Assembly (NCBI RefSeq): GCF_003243465.1
Contig: NZ_QFQZ01000016.1
Location: forward strand, 1-64,000
Source of the DNA: Caulobacter segnis
GTDB taxonomy: Bacteria > Pseudomonadota > Alphaproteobacteria > Caulobacterales > Caulobacteraceae
DNA: 64,000 bases
Direction: 5' to 3'
Positions 53,243 through 62,062 of this stretch are shown piece by piece (positions within the stretch are counted from its first letter, which is position 1; each line of letters begins with the position of its first letter). A program made the position numbers and the translations under genes. The notes beneath the pieces were generated by a model that saw only the letters and a program-made list of their open reading frames with translations, was not told the origin of the DNA and made no database searches.

Positions 53243-53482
53243 TCAGTCCTCCGCCTCCGGCGGTTTCAGGTCTTCGGCGTCGAAGGCGTAGTCCAGCAGG
53301 TCGCCCGGCTTGCAGTCCAGGGCCGCGCACAGCCGCGCCAGGGTGCCAAAGCGGATGCCCCTGACCTTGCCCGAGCGAAACAGCGACAGCTGTGTCTCGC
53401 TGAGGCCCACCTCCGCCGCCAGGTCGCGGGCCTTGAGGCCCTTGGCGACGATCAAGGCGTCCAGGGTGACGCGGACAGGCAT
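53243..53482 (-). CDS. Small Cro/CI-type HTH regulator
   Basis: A 79-residue protein, nearly all HTH: LIVAKGLKARDLAAEVGLSETQLSLFRSGKVRGIRFGTLARLCAALDCKPGDLLDY, the compact YozG/YobD-like branch that typically accompanies DUF2975. The last 10 residues are acidic. Its ATG overlaps the stop of the DUF2975 gene by one base, so the two are coupled. It is the obvious candidate to bind the repeated TTAAAGA sites between this operon and the ABC genes. Confidence 0.88.
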   Translation of the reverse strand: MPVRVTLDALIVAKGLKARDLAAEVGLSETQLSLFRSGKVRGIRFGTLARLCAALDCKPGDLLDYAFDAEDLKPPEAED

Positions 53483-53946
53483 CAGATCATCTCGTCGAGT
53501 TCGGCCTGGGCCGCCAGCGCCTGGTCCATGACGCGGCCCAGCAGGAAGAGCGCGCCGCCGATCATGCCCAGCGTCATGCCGGCCACGTCGAAGTGCAGAT
53601 AGCCGCCCTTGGTCTGGCCGGCCAACCTCATCAGGTTGGTGACGACGAAGACACTGATGACGCCGCCGATCCCCAGCGCGAGCCCGACCTTGCGCATGGC
53701 GCCCGGCAGCGCGGCGTGCAGCGGCCGGCCCTTCGACGCGTCGCCCAGCGCCTGGCCGATCGACCAGACGCCAAACAGGTAGCAGGCGGCCGGCAGGTTC
53801 GCGATCAGAAGCTCCAGCTTGAAGCCGCGAGGAATGATCGCCAGGCCTAGGGTGAGGATCGCGCCCACGCTAACCACCATGACCACGGCCAGCCAGCGGA
53901 ACTGGCCGCACATGCGGCGAAAGCGGTCGACGTCGTGCCGGGGCAT
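53482..53946 (-). CDS. DUF2975-like membrane protein
   Basis: A 154-residue protein with four predicted helices (about 17-37, 46-66, 87-107, 123-145). Gene pairing with a small Cro-type regulator and the overall helix pattern indicate the DUF2975 family, whose function is unknown; it may sense membrane state or control the regulator. It is the first gene of a two-gene operon and diverges from an ABC-transporter operon with 101 bases in between. Confidence 0.75.
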   Translation of the reverse strand: MPRHDVDRFRRMCGQFRWLAVVMVVSVGAILTLGLAIIPRGFKLELLIANLPAACYLFGVWSIGQALGDASKGRPLHAALPGAMRKVGLALGIGGVISVFVVTNLMRLAGQTKGGYLHFDVAGMTLGMIGGALFLLGRVMDQALAAQAELDEMI

Positions 53947-53977
53947 GGTCCCTCTCCGAACTCGGATTCCTGTCAGC

Positions 53978-54035
53978 TCTTTAATCTTGACTTAAAGATC
54001 GCGCCTTCGCAACTTTATATCGGACTTAAAGATCG
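53978..54035. promoter_or_regulatory. Operator-like direct repeats and dyad in divergent region
   Basis: GACTTAAAGATCG occurs twice (53989-54001, 54023-54035), 34 bases apart start to start. The first copy also takes part in a dyad TCTTTAA-N7-TTAAAGA (53978-53998). The repeats flank a TTTATAT that may be a -10 element. The position, between the DUF2975/HTH operon and the ABC operon, and the repeat geometry suggest binding of the small HTH regulator to both promoters. Confidence 0.65.
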
Positions 54036-54047
54036 AGGGGCTGCCGG

Positions 54048-54983
54048 ATGACCGCTGCGATAGAGACCGAAGACCTCAGCCGGCGCTTCGGCGCGCGTCT
54101 GGCTGTCGACGGCGTGACGATGACCGTGCCCGAACGGGCCGTGTACGGCTTCCTGGGCCGCAACGGCGCGGGCAAGACCACGACGCTGAAGATGGTGCTG
54201 GGCCTGCTGCGACCGACCAGCGGGGCGGTGCGGGTGCGAGGCCTGGACGTCGCCCGCCAACGCCTGGCGGCGGCCCGCCAGATCGGCGCGCTGCTGGAGG
54301 CGCACGGCTTCTATGGCAACCTGACCGGCCGCGAGAATCTGTCGCTGACCGCGACCCTGCTGGGCCTGGGCGCCAGCGAGGTCGAGCGGGTTCTGGAGGT
54401 GGTCGAGATGCGCCGCGACGGCCACCGCAAGGTCGGCGGCTACTCTCTGGGCATGCGCCAGCGGCTGGGGCTGGCCCGCGCCATGCTGGGCGCGCCCCCG
54501 GTGCTGCTGCTGGACGAGCCCACCAACGGCCTCGATCCGGACGGCATCGCCGACATGCGCCGCTTCCTGAAGAGCCTGCCCGAACGGACGGGCGCGACGG
54601 TGCTGCTGTCCAGCCACCTGCTGGGCGAGATCGAGCAGGTCGCCAGCCACGTCGGGGTGGTGGACGCCGGGCGCCTGGTGCTGGAGGGCGAGCTGGCTCG
54701 GCTGAAGGCCGATCTGGCGCCGGAGCTGATCTTGCGGACCGGCGACGACACCCGCGCGGTGACCCTGCTGCTGGCCAAGGGACGCTCGCCCGTCGCCGCG
54801 GAGACCGGCCTGACCGTGGCGCTTCGCCCCGGAGAGGACCCCGACCAGGCCGCCGCCGCCATCACCCGCCTGCTGGTCGAGGGCGGCGCGCCCGTCTTCG
54901 CCATCGGTCCGCGCGAACGGTCCCTGGAGGACATCTATCGCCGCGTCGCCAACTCTCGCCAGCAACAAGCCGAGGCCGCCTGA
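54048..54983 (+). CDS. ABC transporter ATP-binding protein
   Basis: A 311-residue ATPase: Walker A GRNGAGKT near residue 36, signature YSLGMRQRLGLARAML near 132, Walker B VLLLDEPTNGLDPDG near 155 and the switch His in LLSSHLLGEIEQ near 187. The signature deviates from LSGGQ, as in many ABC-2 drug/bacteriocin-immunity exporters. The C-terminal 90 residues form an accessory domain. Its stop overlaps the permease start by one base (TGATG). Confidence 0.92.
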   Translation: MTAAIETEDLSRRFGARLAVDGVTMTVPERAVYGFLGRNGAGKTTTLKMVLGLLRPTSGAVRVRGLDVARQRLAAARQIGALLEAHGFYGNLTGRENLSLTATLLGLGASEVERVLEVVEMRRDGHRKVGGYSLGMRQRLGLARAMLGAPPVLLLDEPTNGLDPDGIADMRRFLKSLPERTGATVLLSSHLLGEIEQVASHVGVVDAGRLVLEGELARLKADLAPELILRTGDDTRAVTLLLAKGRSPVAAETGLTVALRPGEDPDQAAAAITRLLVEGGAPVFAIGPRERSLEDIYRRVANSRQQQAEAA

Positions 54984-55708
54984 TGCTCGCCGTCCTGTCC
55001 GTCGAACTGCGCAAGCTGAATCGATCCCTGGCCGCCGTGCTGGTGCTGGCCGCGCCTTCCCTGATCGGCATTTTCACGTTCTTCGCCCTGCTGCGGAACA
55101 AGCATCCCTCCTCCTGGGAGACGCTGCTGCAGACATCGACGGGGATCTGGGCCTTCTTCATGCTGCCGATGAGCGTCACCGCCCTGACGGCGCTCGTGGC
55201 CCAGATGGAGCATGGCCCGCGCGCCTGGGATCATCTGCGCGCCCTGCCGGTGGCGCGCTGGAAGCTCTACGCCGCCAAGGCGGTCTGCGTCGTAGTGCTG
55301 GTCGCGATCATGACCGCGCTGAACGCGCTGATCGCCTGGGCCGCGATCTCCGGCGCCGCGGCGCTGAAGCCGGCCGTGGCGCCGACGGGGACGCTCGATG
55401 TCGCGAAGGCCCTGCTGCTGAGCGGCAAGATGGTGGCCGCCGCCCTGCTGATGATCGCCATCCAGCTTTGGACGGCGCTGCGGTTCTCCAGCTTCGTGCC
55501 GGCCCTGGCCCTGGGAATCGGCGGGACCTTCTTCTCGGTGGTGGCGACCAGCGCCAAGCAAGGGGTGTTCTTCCCATGGCAGATGCCGGTCAACATGCTG
55601 GCGCGCGACGCCTGGCGGAGCGAGACCGCCCTGGCCCTCGGCGGCGGGCTCGGCGCGCTGGCCCTGATCGCCGCCGTCCTGCATCTGGCGCGGCGGGAGG
55701 TTCTTTAG
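54983..55708 (+). CDS. ABC-2 type transporter permease
   Basis: A 241-residue permease with six hydrophobic segments (about 17-37, 55-75, 97-122, 146-166, 172-192, 210-232). The pattern VELRKLNRSLAAVLVLAAPSL and the motif HGPRAWDHLRALPVARWKLYAAK (the coupling-helix region) are typical of the lantibiotic-immunity/bacitracin-type ABC-2 permease family. It functions with the ATPase coded immediately upstream. Substrate unknown; an antimicrobial or lipid efflux role is only a guess. Confidence 0.82.
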   Translation: MLAVLSVELRKLNRSLAAVLVLAAPSLIGIFTFFALLRNKHPSSWETLLQTSTGIWAFFMLPMSVTALTALVAQMEHGPRAWDHLRALPVARWKLYAAKAVCVVVLVAIMTALNALIAWAAISGAAALKPAVAPTGTLDVAKALLLSGKMVAAALLMIAIQLWTALRFSSFVPALALGIGGTFFSVVATSAKQGVFFPWQMPVNMLARDAWRSETALALGGGLGALALIAAVLHLARREVL

Positions 55709-55757
55709 CGCGCTCCCGCCTGCTAGGTGGTGTGGCGTCGACCGCGCGGAGCCCGCC

Positions 55758-56468
55758 ATGACCGAACAAGCCCTGATCGGACTGATCGGAGGCCTGAGCT
55801 GGGAAAGCTCGGCCCAGTACTATCGGCTGATCAACGAGGCCGTGCGCGCGCGGCTGGGCGGCGTGGCCTCGGCGCGAACGCTAATGTGGTCGTTCGACTT
55901 CGCCGAGATCGAGCGTCTGCAGCACGCCGGGCGCTGGCCCGAGCTGGCCCGGCGCCTGGCCGACGCCGCGCGGGCCCTGGAGGCCGGCGGCGCCGACTTC
56001 CTGGTGCTCTGCACCAACACCATGCACCGCGAGGCGGACGCGATCGAGGCGGCGGTGCGCATTCCGCTGCTGCATATCGCCGATCCGACGGGCGAGGCGA
56101 TCAAGGCCGCCGGGCTCTCCACGGTCGGCCTGCTGGGCACGGCCTTCACCATGGAGCACGATTTCTATCGCGGCCGCCTCGAGGCCCAGCACGGCCTGAC
56201 GGTGCTGACCCCCGACGCCGACGACCGCGCCGCCGTGCACCGGATCATCTATGAGGAGCTGGTCGCCGGCCGCGTGCTCGACGCCTCGCGCGAAGCCTAC
56301 AGGGCGGTGATCGCGCGCCTCGTCGACCGCGGCGCCCAGGCGATCATCCTGGGCTGCACTGAGATCATGCTGCTGGTCGGCCAGGACGACAGCCCCGTGC
56401 CGGTCTTCGACACCACCACCCTGCACGCCATGGCGGCGGTGGAGCGAGCCTTGAAAGGCGCCGCCTAG
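55758..56468 (+). CDS. Aspartate/glutamate racemase family protein
   Basis: A 236-residue cofactor-independent racemase. It begins GLIGGLSWESSAQYYRLINEAV and has the two catalytic cysteines in FLVLCTNTMHREAD (near residue 84) and AIILGCTEIMLLV (near 197). Both Cys are present, so it should be active, most likely as an aspartate racemase-type enzyme. D-amino acids may feed murein. The ABC permease gene ends 49 bases upstream; co-transcription is possible. Confidence 0.88.
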   Translation: MTEQALIGLIGGLSWESSAQYYRLINEAVRARLGGVASARTLMWSFDFAEIERLQHAGRWPELARRLADAARALEAGGADFLVLCTNTMHREADAIEAAVRIPLLHIADPTGEAIKAAGLSTVGLLGTAFTMEHDFYRGRLEAQHGLTVLTPDADDRAAVHRIIYEELVAGRVLDASREAYRAVIARLVDRGAQAIILGCTEIMLLVGQDDSPVPVFDTTTLHAMAAVERALKGAA

Positions 56469-56505
56469 CCGATAGGGTGCCTCCGCCCACGTTGCGGAGT
56501 TCCCG

Positions 56506-58833
56506 ATGCGCCTGCTTCCCGCCCTGACCGCCAGCCTCGCTCTCCTGGCGGCGACGGCGCACGCCCAGACCTCCGCCTACGACGCCGTGGACCCGTTCAT
56601 CGGCACGGGCGGCGACGGTCACACCTTCCCCGGCGCGGTGGTCCCGTTCGGTATGGTGCAACTGAGCCCCGACACCGACGTCCTGCCGTTCAAGCAGAGC
56701 TATGCCCGCGCCGCCGGCTATCGCTTCGGCGATCCCACCATCCTCGGCTTCTCGCACACCCATTTCTCGGGCGCGGGCCATTCCGACCTCGGCGACATCC
56801 TGCTGACGCCTGTGGTGGGAGAGGCCAAGCTGGAACCGGGCGAGGCCGACAAGCCCGGCAGCGGCTATCGCTCGCGCTACAGCCACGCCACCGAGGTGGC
56901 CCAGCCGGGCTACTACGCCGTCACCCTCAGCGACAGTCAGGTGCGCGCCGAGCTGACCGCCGGCCTGCGCACCGGGCTGCATCGCTACACCTTCCCCAAG
57001 GGCCAGAGGGCGCAGGTGCTGATCGACCTGCGCAGCTCGATCTACAACTATCCGGGCAAGGTGCTGTGGTCGCGGCTGCGGGTGGCGCCCGACGGGACGA
57101 TCACCGGCTATCGCGAGACGCGCGGCTGGGCGCCGGGACGCAAGCTGTTTTTCGCCATCCGCTTCGACAAGCCGCTGGCGGGCCAGGCCTTCCACAATCG
57201 CGAGACCGACGTGCCCTACAAGGGCTTCGCCCAGCCCGGGCGGACGCCGGAGGACCGCGCCCAGATCCAGGGCCGCGCGCTGGTCGGCGTCTTCGACTTC
57301 GGCCAGCTCGACGCGCCGCTGACGGTGAAGGTGGCTTTGTCCTCGGTCAGCGAGGACGGAGCGATCGCCAACCTCGCCAGCGACGAACCCGGCTTCGACT
57401 TCGACGCCCAGCGCGCCCGCGCCAAGGCCGCCTGGGAGACGGCGCTGTCGGCCGTGGACATCGCCGCGCCCGCGCCAATGCGCAAGACGCTCTACACCGC
57501 GCTCTATCACACCCTGCTGGCCCCCAGCGTCTTCGCCGACGCCGACGGGCGCTATCGCGGGCCCGACGATCAGGTTCATGAAGGCAAGCTGGACGGCCGC
57601 CCCTTCACCTTCCACTCGACCTTCTCGCTGTGGGACACCTTCCGGGCCGAGCACCCGCTGCTGACCCTGGTCCAGCCCGCCGACTACACCAACGATGTCG
57701 TCAATTCGCTGATCGCCTCGCAGCGCCATAGCCCCTACGGGATCCTGCCCGTCTGGCAGTTCCACGGGCAAGAGACCTGGACGATGATCGGCTATCACGC
57801 CGTGCCGGTCATCGCCGACGCCTGGATGAAGGGCATTCGCGGCTATGACGGCGGGGCGGCGCTCGACGCCATGGTCAAGAGCGCGACCTATGCGCCTTAC
57901 GGCGGCCTCGGCGACTACATGAAGCTCGGCTACGTTTCGATCGACAAGGAACCGGAAGCCGCGTCCAAGACGGTCGAATACGCCTATGACGACTGGACCA
58001 TCGCCCGCATGGCCCGCGACCTGGGCCAGATGGATGTCGCCGCCACCTTCGAGAAGCGCGCCGCCTACTGGCGCAACAGCTTCGACGCCAAGACCGGCTT
58101 CCTGCGGGCTCGCAAGTCCGATGGAACCTATCGCGAGCCGTTCAATCCGACCGCCATCAACTACGGCTCGGACTACACCGAGGGCAACGCCTGGCAATAT
58201 TCGTGGTTCGCGCCGCAGGACCTGGGCGGGGTGGTCAGGACGCTGGGCGGCGACGCGGCGACCGTGAAGAAGCTGGACGCCATGTTCGACTTCGACAATT
58301 CCAAGCTCGACTACTCGCACGCCGAGGACATCGCCGGCCTGATCGGCCAGTACATACACGGCAACGAGCCCAGCCATCACGTAGCCTATATGTACAATTA
58401 CGCCGGCGCGCCCTGGCGGGCCCAGGCCCGTCTGGCCCAGATCGTGAACAGCCAGTACAAGCCGGCGCCCGAAGGGCTGTCGGGCAATGACGACCTGGGC
58501 CAGATGTCTGCGTGGCTGATGTTCACGAGCCTCGGCTTCTACCCGGTGACGCCGGCGTCGAACGAGTATGCGATTGGCCGGCCGTTCGTGGAGCGGGCGA
58601 ACCTCAACCTGCCGAACGGCAAGCGGTTCACGGTGCGGACCTTGGGGCTGTCCGACGCCGCGCCTTACGTCGCAAAGGTCACGCTGAACGGCGAGCCGCT
58701 GACCCGGGCCTTCCTGAAGCACGAGGAGATCGTCTCCGGCGGCGAGCTGGTCTTTACGATGAGCGCCAAGCCGAACAAGAGCTGGGCGACGAAAGCCAGC
58801 GATCGGCCGACGTCGATGACGGGGTATCGGTAG
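56506..58833 (+). CDS. GH92 family glycoside hydrolase (exo-alpha-mannosidase)
   Basis: A 775-residue protein with a signal peptide (MRLLPALTASLALLAATAHAQ). GH92 landmarks are the opening VDPFIGTGGDGHTFPGAVVPFGMVQLSPDT, FSHTHFSGAGHSDLGDILLTP, the ETWTMIGYHAVPVIADAW segment near residue 425, DYTEGNAWQYSWFAPQD near 550 and GNDDLGQMSAWLMFTSLGFYPV near 662. GH92 enzymes are calcium-dependent alpha-mannosidases of bacteria that degrade N-glycans or fungal mannans. It is probably periplasmic; no partner uptake receptor is adjacent. Confidence 0.93.
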   Translation: MRLLPALTASLALLAATAHAQTSAYDAVDPFIGTGGDGHTFPGAVVPFGMVQLSPDTDVLPFKQSYARAAGYRFGDPTILGFSHTHFSGAGHSDLGDILLTPVVGEAKLEPGEADKPGSGYRSRYSHATEVAQPGYYAVTLSDSQVRAELTAGLRTGLHRYTFPKGQRAQVLIDLRSSIYNYPGKVLWSRLRVAPDGTITGYRETRGWAPGRKLFFAIRFDKPLAGQAFHNRETDVPYKGFAQPGRTPEDRAQIQGRALVGVFDFGQLDAPLTVKVALSSVSEDGAIANLASDEPGFDFDAQRARAKAAWETALSAVDIAAPAPMRKTLYTALYHTLLAPSVFADADGRYRGPDDQVHEGKLDGRPFTFHSTFSLWDTFRAEHPLLTLVQPADYTNDVVNSLIASQRHSPYGILPVWQFHGQETWTMIGYHAVPVIADAWMKGIRGYDGGAALDAMVKSATYAPYGGLGDYMKLGYVSIDKEPEAASKTVEYAYDDWTIARMARDLGQMDVAATFEKRAAYWRNSFDAKTGFLRARKSDGTYREPFNPTAINYGSDYTEGNAWQYSWFAPQDLGGVVRTLGGDAATVKKLDAMFDFDNSKLDYSHAEDIAGLIGQYIHGNEPSHHVAYMYNYAGAPWRAQARLAQIVNSQYKPAPEGLSGNDDLGQMSAWLMFTSLGFYPVTPASNEYAIGRPFVERANLNLPNGKRFTVRTLGLSDAAPYVAKVTLNGEPLTRAFLKHEEIVSGGELVFTMSAKPNKSWATKASDRPTSMTGYR

Positions 58834-58843
58834 GGAGGAGGCG

Positions 58844-60901
58844 CTAGTTCACCGGCTCCGCCGGCGCGTCCGCGCCCTCCCGCTCCGCGGCCGCGCGGCC
58901 CAGCTCCGCCGCCAGGCCTTCGTAGAAGCCGTTGCGCGGGTCGGGCTTGCTCTCGACGAGCGGATCGGCCAGCAGCCACGGGAAGTCGCTGACCGCCAGG
59001 GAGGCGTGGGCGGCGACCATGAAGCGCCGCCAGATGCCGGCGGGAAGATCGCCGCCGACCACCTTGTTCATTGGCCGCTCGTCATCATTGCCGACCCAGA
59101 CGCCGGTGACGTAGTCGGGCGTAAAGCCGACGAACCAGGCGTCGCGCCAGTTCTGGCTGGTGCCGGTCTTGCCGGCGGCGGGGCGACCGAACTCGGCGCG
59201 GCGAGCGGTGCCCTCGGTCACCACCTTTTCCATCATCCGCACCATGATGCTGGCGTGGCCGATGTCGTAGACGCGGCGTTCGGCCTCGGGCGGCTGGTGG
59301 GCCCAGATCTCCTGGCCGCCCTGGGTGCCGATCGACTGGATCAGGTAGGGCTCGAGCCGGATCCCGCCCAGCTGCAGCACCTGGAAGCCCGAGGTCAGCT
59401 GCAGCAGGTTCACCTCGTACGAGCCCAGCGCCACCGACAGGTCCGGCGTCTCGGGCAGGCTGGTGATCCCGAAGCGGCGCGCGAGCTCGCCGATCGCGGC
59501 CCCGCCGACCTCGTGGCCCAACTGCGCGGCGATGGTGTTGGTCGAGGCGATCAGGGCCTGCTCGACGCTCATCGGACCACGATAGCCGCCGCCATAGTTC
59601 TCCGGCGCCCAGTCGCCGAACTTCACGGGCTCGTCGACCCGGATATCGGTTGGCAGGACGCCGTGCTCGACGGCCGTGGCGTAGACGAACGGCTTGAAGG
59701 TCGAGCCCGGCTGGCGGCGGGCCTGGACGGCGCGGTTGAAGGGGCTTTCGACATAGTCGGTCCCGCCGATCATCGCCCGGATCGCCCCGTCGGACGACAG
59801 CGACAGCAGGGCGGCCTGGCTGGCGCCCGAGGTGGGGCCGTCGACGGCGATGGTCTCGCGGATGGTCTGGGCCGCCTCGCGCTGCAGCAGCGGATCGATC
59901 GTCAGGCGCACGACGAGGTCCGGGGCGTTCGGGCCCGCGATCTTGACCGCCTCGCCGGTGGCGTAGTCCAGCACCCACCCGAAGTCGCCCTCGTCCTGCC
60001 CGATCGGCGATAGGGCGGGGCGGTCCGCCAGCGCGTCCCGTTCCTCACGGTCGGTGATCCAGCCCTCGGCGCGCATATTGGCCAGGATCAGGCGCGAGCG
60101 CGCCAGCGCCCGCTCCAGGTCGCGGTTGAGCGCCAGGCGCGTGGGCGCCTTGGGCAGGCTGGCCAGCAAAGCCGCCTCCGACAGGGTCAGCTGGCTGGCC
60201 GACTTGCCGAAATAGGTCTGGGCCGCGCCGTCCAGGCCATAGGTTCCGGCGCCGAAATAGATGCGGTTCAGATAGATCTCGAGGATCTCGTCCTTGGTCA
60301 GCACCTGTTCCAGGCGATGGGCCAGCAGCATCTCCTGCAGCTTGCGCTTGATGACCCGGTCGGGGCTGAGGAACAGGCCCTTGGCCAGCTGCTGGGTCAG
60401 GGTCGAGGCGCCCTGCACCGTGCGTCCCGCGCGCCAGTTGATCCAGGCGGCCCGGAAGACGCCCTGAACGTCGATCGCGCCGTGCTGGTAGAACCGCCGG
60501 TCCTCGGCCGCCAGAAAGGCCTGGGCGACATAGGGCGGCAGCTCGTCGACCGTGACCCGCCGCCCGTAGCGAGGGCCGCGCGTGGCGATCACCTGGCCGT
60601 AGCGGTCCTCGAAGCGGATGGCGGGCGCGCGGTTCAGGGCGAACAGCGCCTCGCGCGGGGGTAATTGCGGGGTGTCCTTCAGATACTTGTCCCAGACCAC
60701 ATAGGCGCCGCCGGCCGCCGCCATGACCGTGAGCAGGATCGCGGCCACAAGGCCGACGAACAGCCACGCCCAGACCCGCCACATGCCGCGCCGCTTGGCG
60801 GGCTTTGCCTCGAGGCGGAGCGGCGGTTCGGCGGCCGGCGACGGCGCGGCGGGGGCCTCCGGCGGCGGGGTCTCGTCGGTCGGCGGCGTCGAGTCGGTCA
60901 C
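58844..60901 (-). CDS. Class A penicillin-binding protein (PBP1A type)
   Basis: A 685-residue bifunctional murein synthase. A short Pro-rich cytoplasmic tail and one membrane helix (about residues 48-72) precede a GT51 domain (AAEDRRFYQHGAIDVQGVFRA, STLTQQLAKGLFLS, LEIYLNRIYFGAGTYGLDGAA). The transpeptidase domain has SxxK in GSTFKPFVYA near residue 400, SxN in ASTNTIAAQ and KTGTSQNWRDAW near 575. It starts with GTG at 60901. Ends converge on the GH92 gene. Confidence 0.95.
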   Translation of the reverse strand: MTDSTPPTDETPPPEAPAAPSPAAEPPLRLEAKPAKRRGMWRVWAWLFVGLVAAILLTVMAAAGGAYVVWDKYLKDTPQLPPREALFALNRAPAIRFEDRYGQVIATRGPRYGRRVTVDELPPYVAQAFLAAEDRRFYQHGAIDVQGVFRAAWINWRAGRTVQGASTLTQQLAKGLFLSPDRVIKRKLQEMLLAHRLEQVLTKDEILEIYLNRIYFGAGTYGLDGAAQTYFGKSASQLTLSEAALLASLPKAPTRLALNRDLERALARSRLILANMRAEGWITDREERDALADRPALSPIGQDEGDFGWVLDYATGEAVKIAGPNAPDLVVRLTIDPLLQREAAQTIRETIAVDGPTSGASQAALLSLSSDGAIRAMIGGTDYVESPFNRAVQARRQPGSTFKPFVYATAVEHGVLPTDIRVDEPVKFGDWAPENYGGGYRGPMSVEQALIASTNTIAAQLGHEVGGAAIGELARRFGITSLPETPDLSVALGSYEVNLLQLTSGFQVLQLGGIRLEPYLIQSIGTQGGQEIWAHQPPEAERRVYDIGHASIMVRMMEKVVTEGTARRAEFGRPAAGKTGTSQNWRDAWFVGFTPDYVTGVWVGNDDERPMNKVVGGDLPAGIWRRFMVAAHASLAVSDFPWLLADPLVESKPDPRNGFYEGLAAELGRAAAEREGADAPAEPVN

Positions 60902-60955
60902 GGTTAGGGTCAGGCTCTGGTTGGTCGCCGGGTCATTCGGGTTTAGGACGAGGCC

Positions 60956-61444
60956 ATGAGTTCAAGCAAACCTTTCTGGCGGACCAAGACGCTCGCCCAG
61001 ATGACCGTCCCCGAGTGGGAAAGCCTGTGCGACGGCTGCGGCCTGTGCTGCCTGGTCCGCTTCGAGGACGAGGACACGGGCGAGATCGTCCCGACCCGCG
61101 TGCACTGCCAGCTGTTCGACGAGCACCTGTGCCGCTGCAAGGACTATCCGAACCGCAAGAAGACGGTGCCGGACTGCATCAAGCTGACGCCGCACAACAT
61201 CGAGGATCTCGAGTGGATGCCGCCCTCCTGCGCCTATCGCCGGCTGCACGAGGGCAAGGACCTGCCGCAATGGCACCCGCTGGTCACAGGCGATCCTGAG
61301 AGCACCCACAAGGCCGGGATTTCGGTGCGTGACCAGACGGTGTCGGAGCTGTGCTTCGACGACGCCGAGGACGCGCTGGACTTCACCGCGACCGACCTGA
61401 TGCGCGATCGCGGGGATGATCCGTACGAGGTGGAGGAGGGCTGA
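60956..61444 (+). CDS. YcgN family cysteine-cluster protein
   Basis: A 162-residue cytoplasmic protein of the UPF0260/YcgN family: CDGCGLCCLVRFEDEDTGEIVPTRVHCQLFDEHLCRCKDYPNRK... with cysteines at about residues 23-30, 47, 56, 58 and 71, likely binding an iron-sulfur cluster or zinc. Function unknown. The length is normal for the family. It is divergent from the PBP gene, with 54 bases between starts. Confidence 0.92.
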   Translation: MSSSKPFWRTKTLAQMTVPEWESLCDGCGLCCLVRFEDEDTGEIVPTRVHCQLFDEHLCRCKDYPNRKKTVPDCIKLTPHNIEDLEWMPPSCAYRRLHEGKDLPQWHPLVTGDPESTHKAGISVRDQTVSELCFDDAEDALDFTATDLMRDRGDDPYEVEEG

Positions 61445-61474
61445 GGGAGACCTAAAAAGTCATCCCAAATCCAG

Positions 61475-61607
61475 CCGTCATTCCCGCCCTTGTGGCGGGA
61501 ACCCCTCTGTCCGCCGCAAGGGCGGTAAGGGCGGACCGCTGGCGGTCCGCTTGCATCTCACGTGTCAGCTGAACCAGGGGTTCTCGCCACGGGGGTGAGA
61601 ATGACGG
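61475..61607. repeat. Intergenic inverted-repeat element with 32-bp arms
   Basis: Arms 61475-61506 and 61576-61607 are inverted copies matching at 27 of 32 positions (CCGTCATT...GAACCCCT). Between them lies the palindrome GCGGACC-GCTGGC-GGTCCGC near 61533. The element sits between YcgN and the rpmE terminator, has no coding capacity, and resembles a small non-autonomous or RNA-hairpin intergenic repeat. Confidence 0.7.
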
Positions 61608-61645
61608 TGCTATTTGAGCGCCGCGCCCTAGGTTCAAACACAGAA

Positions 61646-61677
61646 AAAGCCGGCCCGCGATGCGCGGAGCCGGCTTT
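61646..61677 (-). terminator. Rho-independent terminator of rpmE
   Basis: The stem AAAGCCGGC / GCCGGCTTT encloses a CCGCG-ATG-CGCGG hairpin; on the minus strand it is followed by a T-run, 28 bases after the rpmE stop. Confidence 0.85.
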
Positions 61678-61704
61678 CCGTCGCCCTTACGGCGAGAAGG
61701 GTGC

Positions 61705-61935
61705 TTAGGCCTTCTTGCCGGTGAAGCCGGCGAACTTGGCGTTGAAGCGCGAGACGCGGCCGCCACGGTCCATCAGCTGGGCGTTGCCGCCCGTCCACGC
61801 CGGATGGGTGCGCGGATCGATATCCAGCGCCAGGGTCGCGCCTTCCTTGCCGTAGGTCGAGCGGGTTTGATAGCTCGAGCCGTCGGTCAGGGTGACGGTG
61901 ATGAAGTGGTAGTCGGGGTGAATGTCTTGTTTCAT
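61705..61935 (-). CDS. rpmE: 50S ribosomal protein L31
   Basis: A 76-residue L31: MKQDIHPDYHFITVTLTDGSSY, then TYGKEGATLALDIDPRTHPAWTGGNAQLMDRGGRVSRF. It has no cysteines at all, so it is a zinc-independent form, matching the C-minus L36 in the same window. It is transcribed alone, with its own terminator. Confidence 0.95.
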   Translation of the reverse strand: MKQDIHPDYHFITVTLTDGSSYQTRSTYGKEGATLALDIDPRTHPAWTGGNAQLMDRGGRVSRFNAKFAGFTGKKA

Positions 61936-62062
61936 GGCGGCGATCCAGACCGACTAAGCCGGCGAGTGAGAATGGGGTAAGCGCCAAACCGCGCACGCGC
62001 GGGGTGGCCCTCGAAGACGCGCGGCTATAAAGAACGCGCGCGATTTTGGCAAGGGACAGTTG

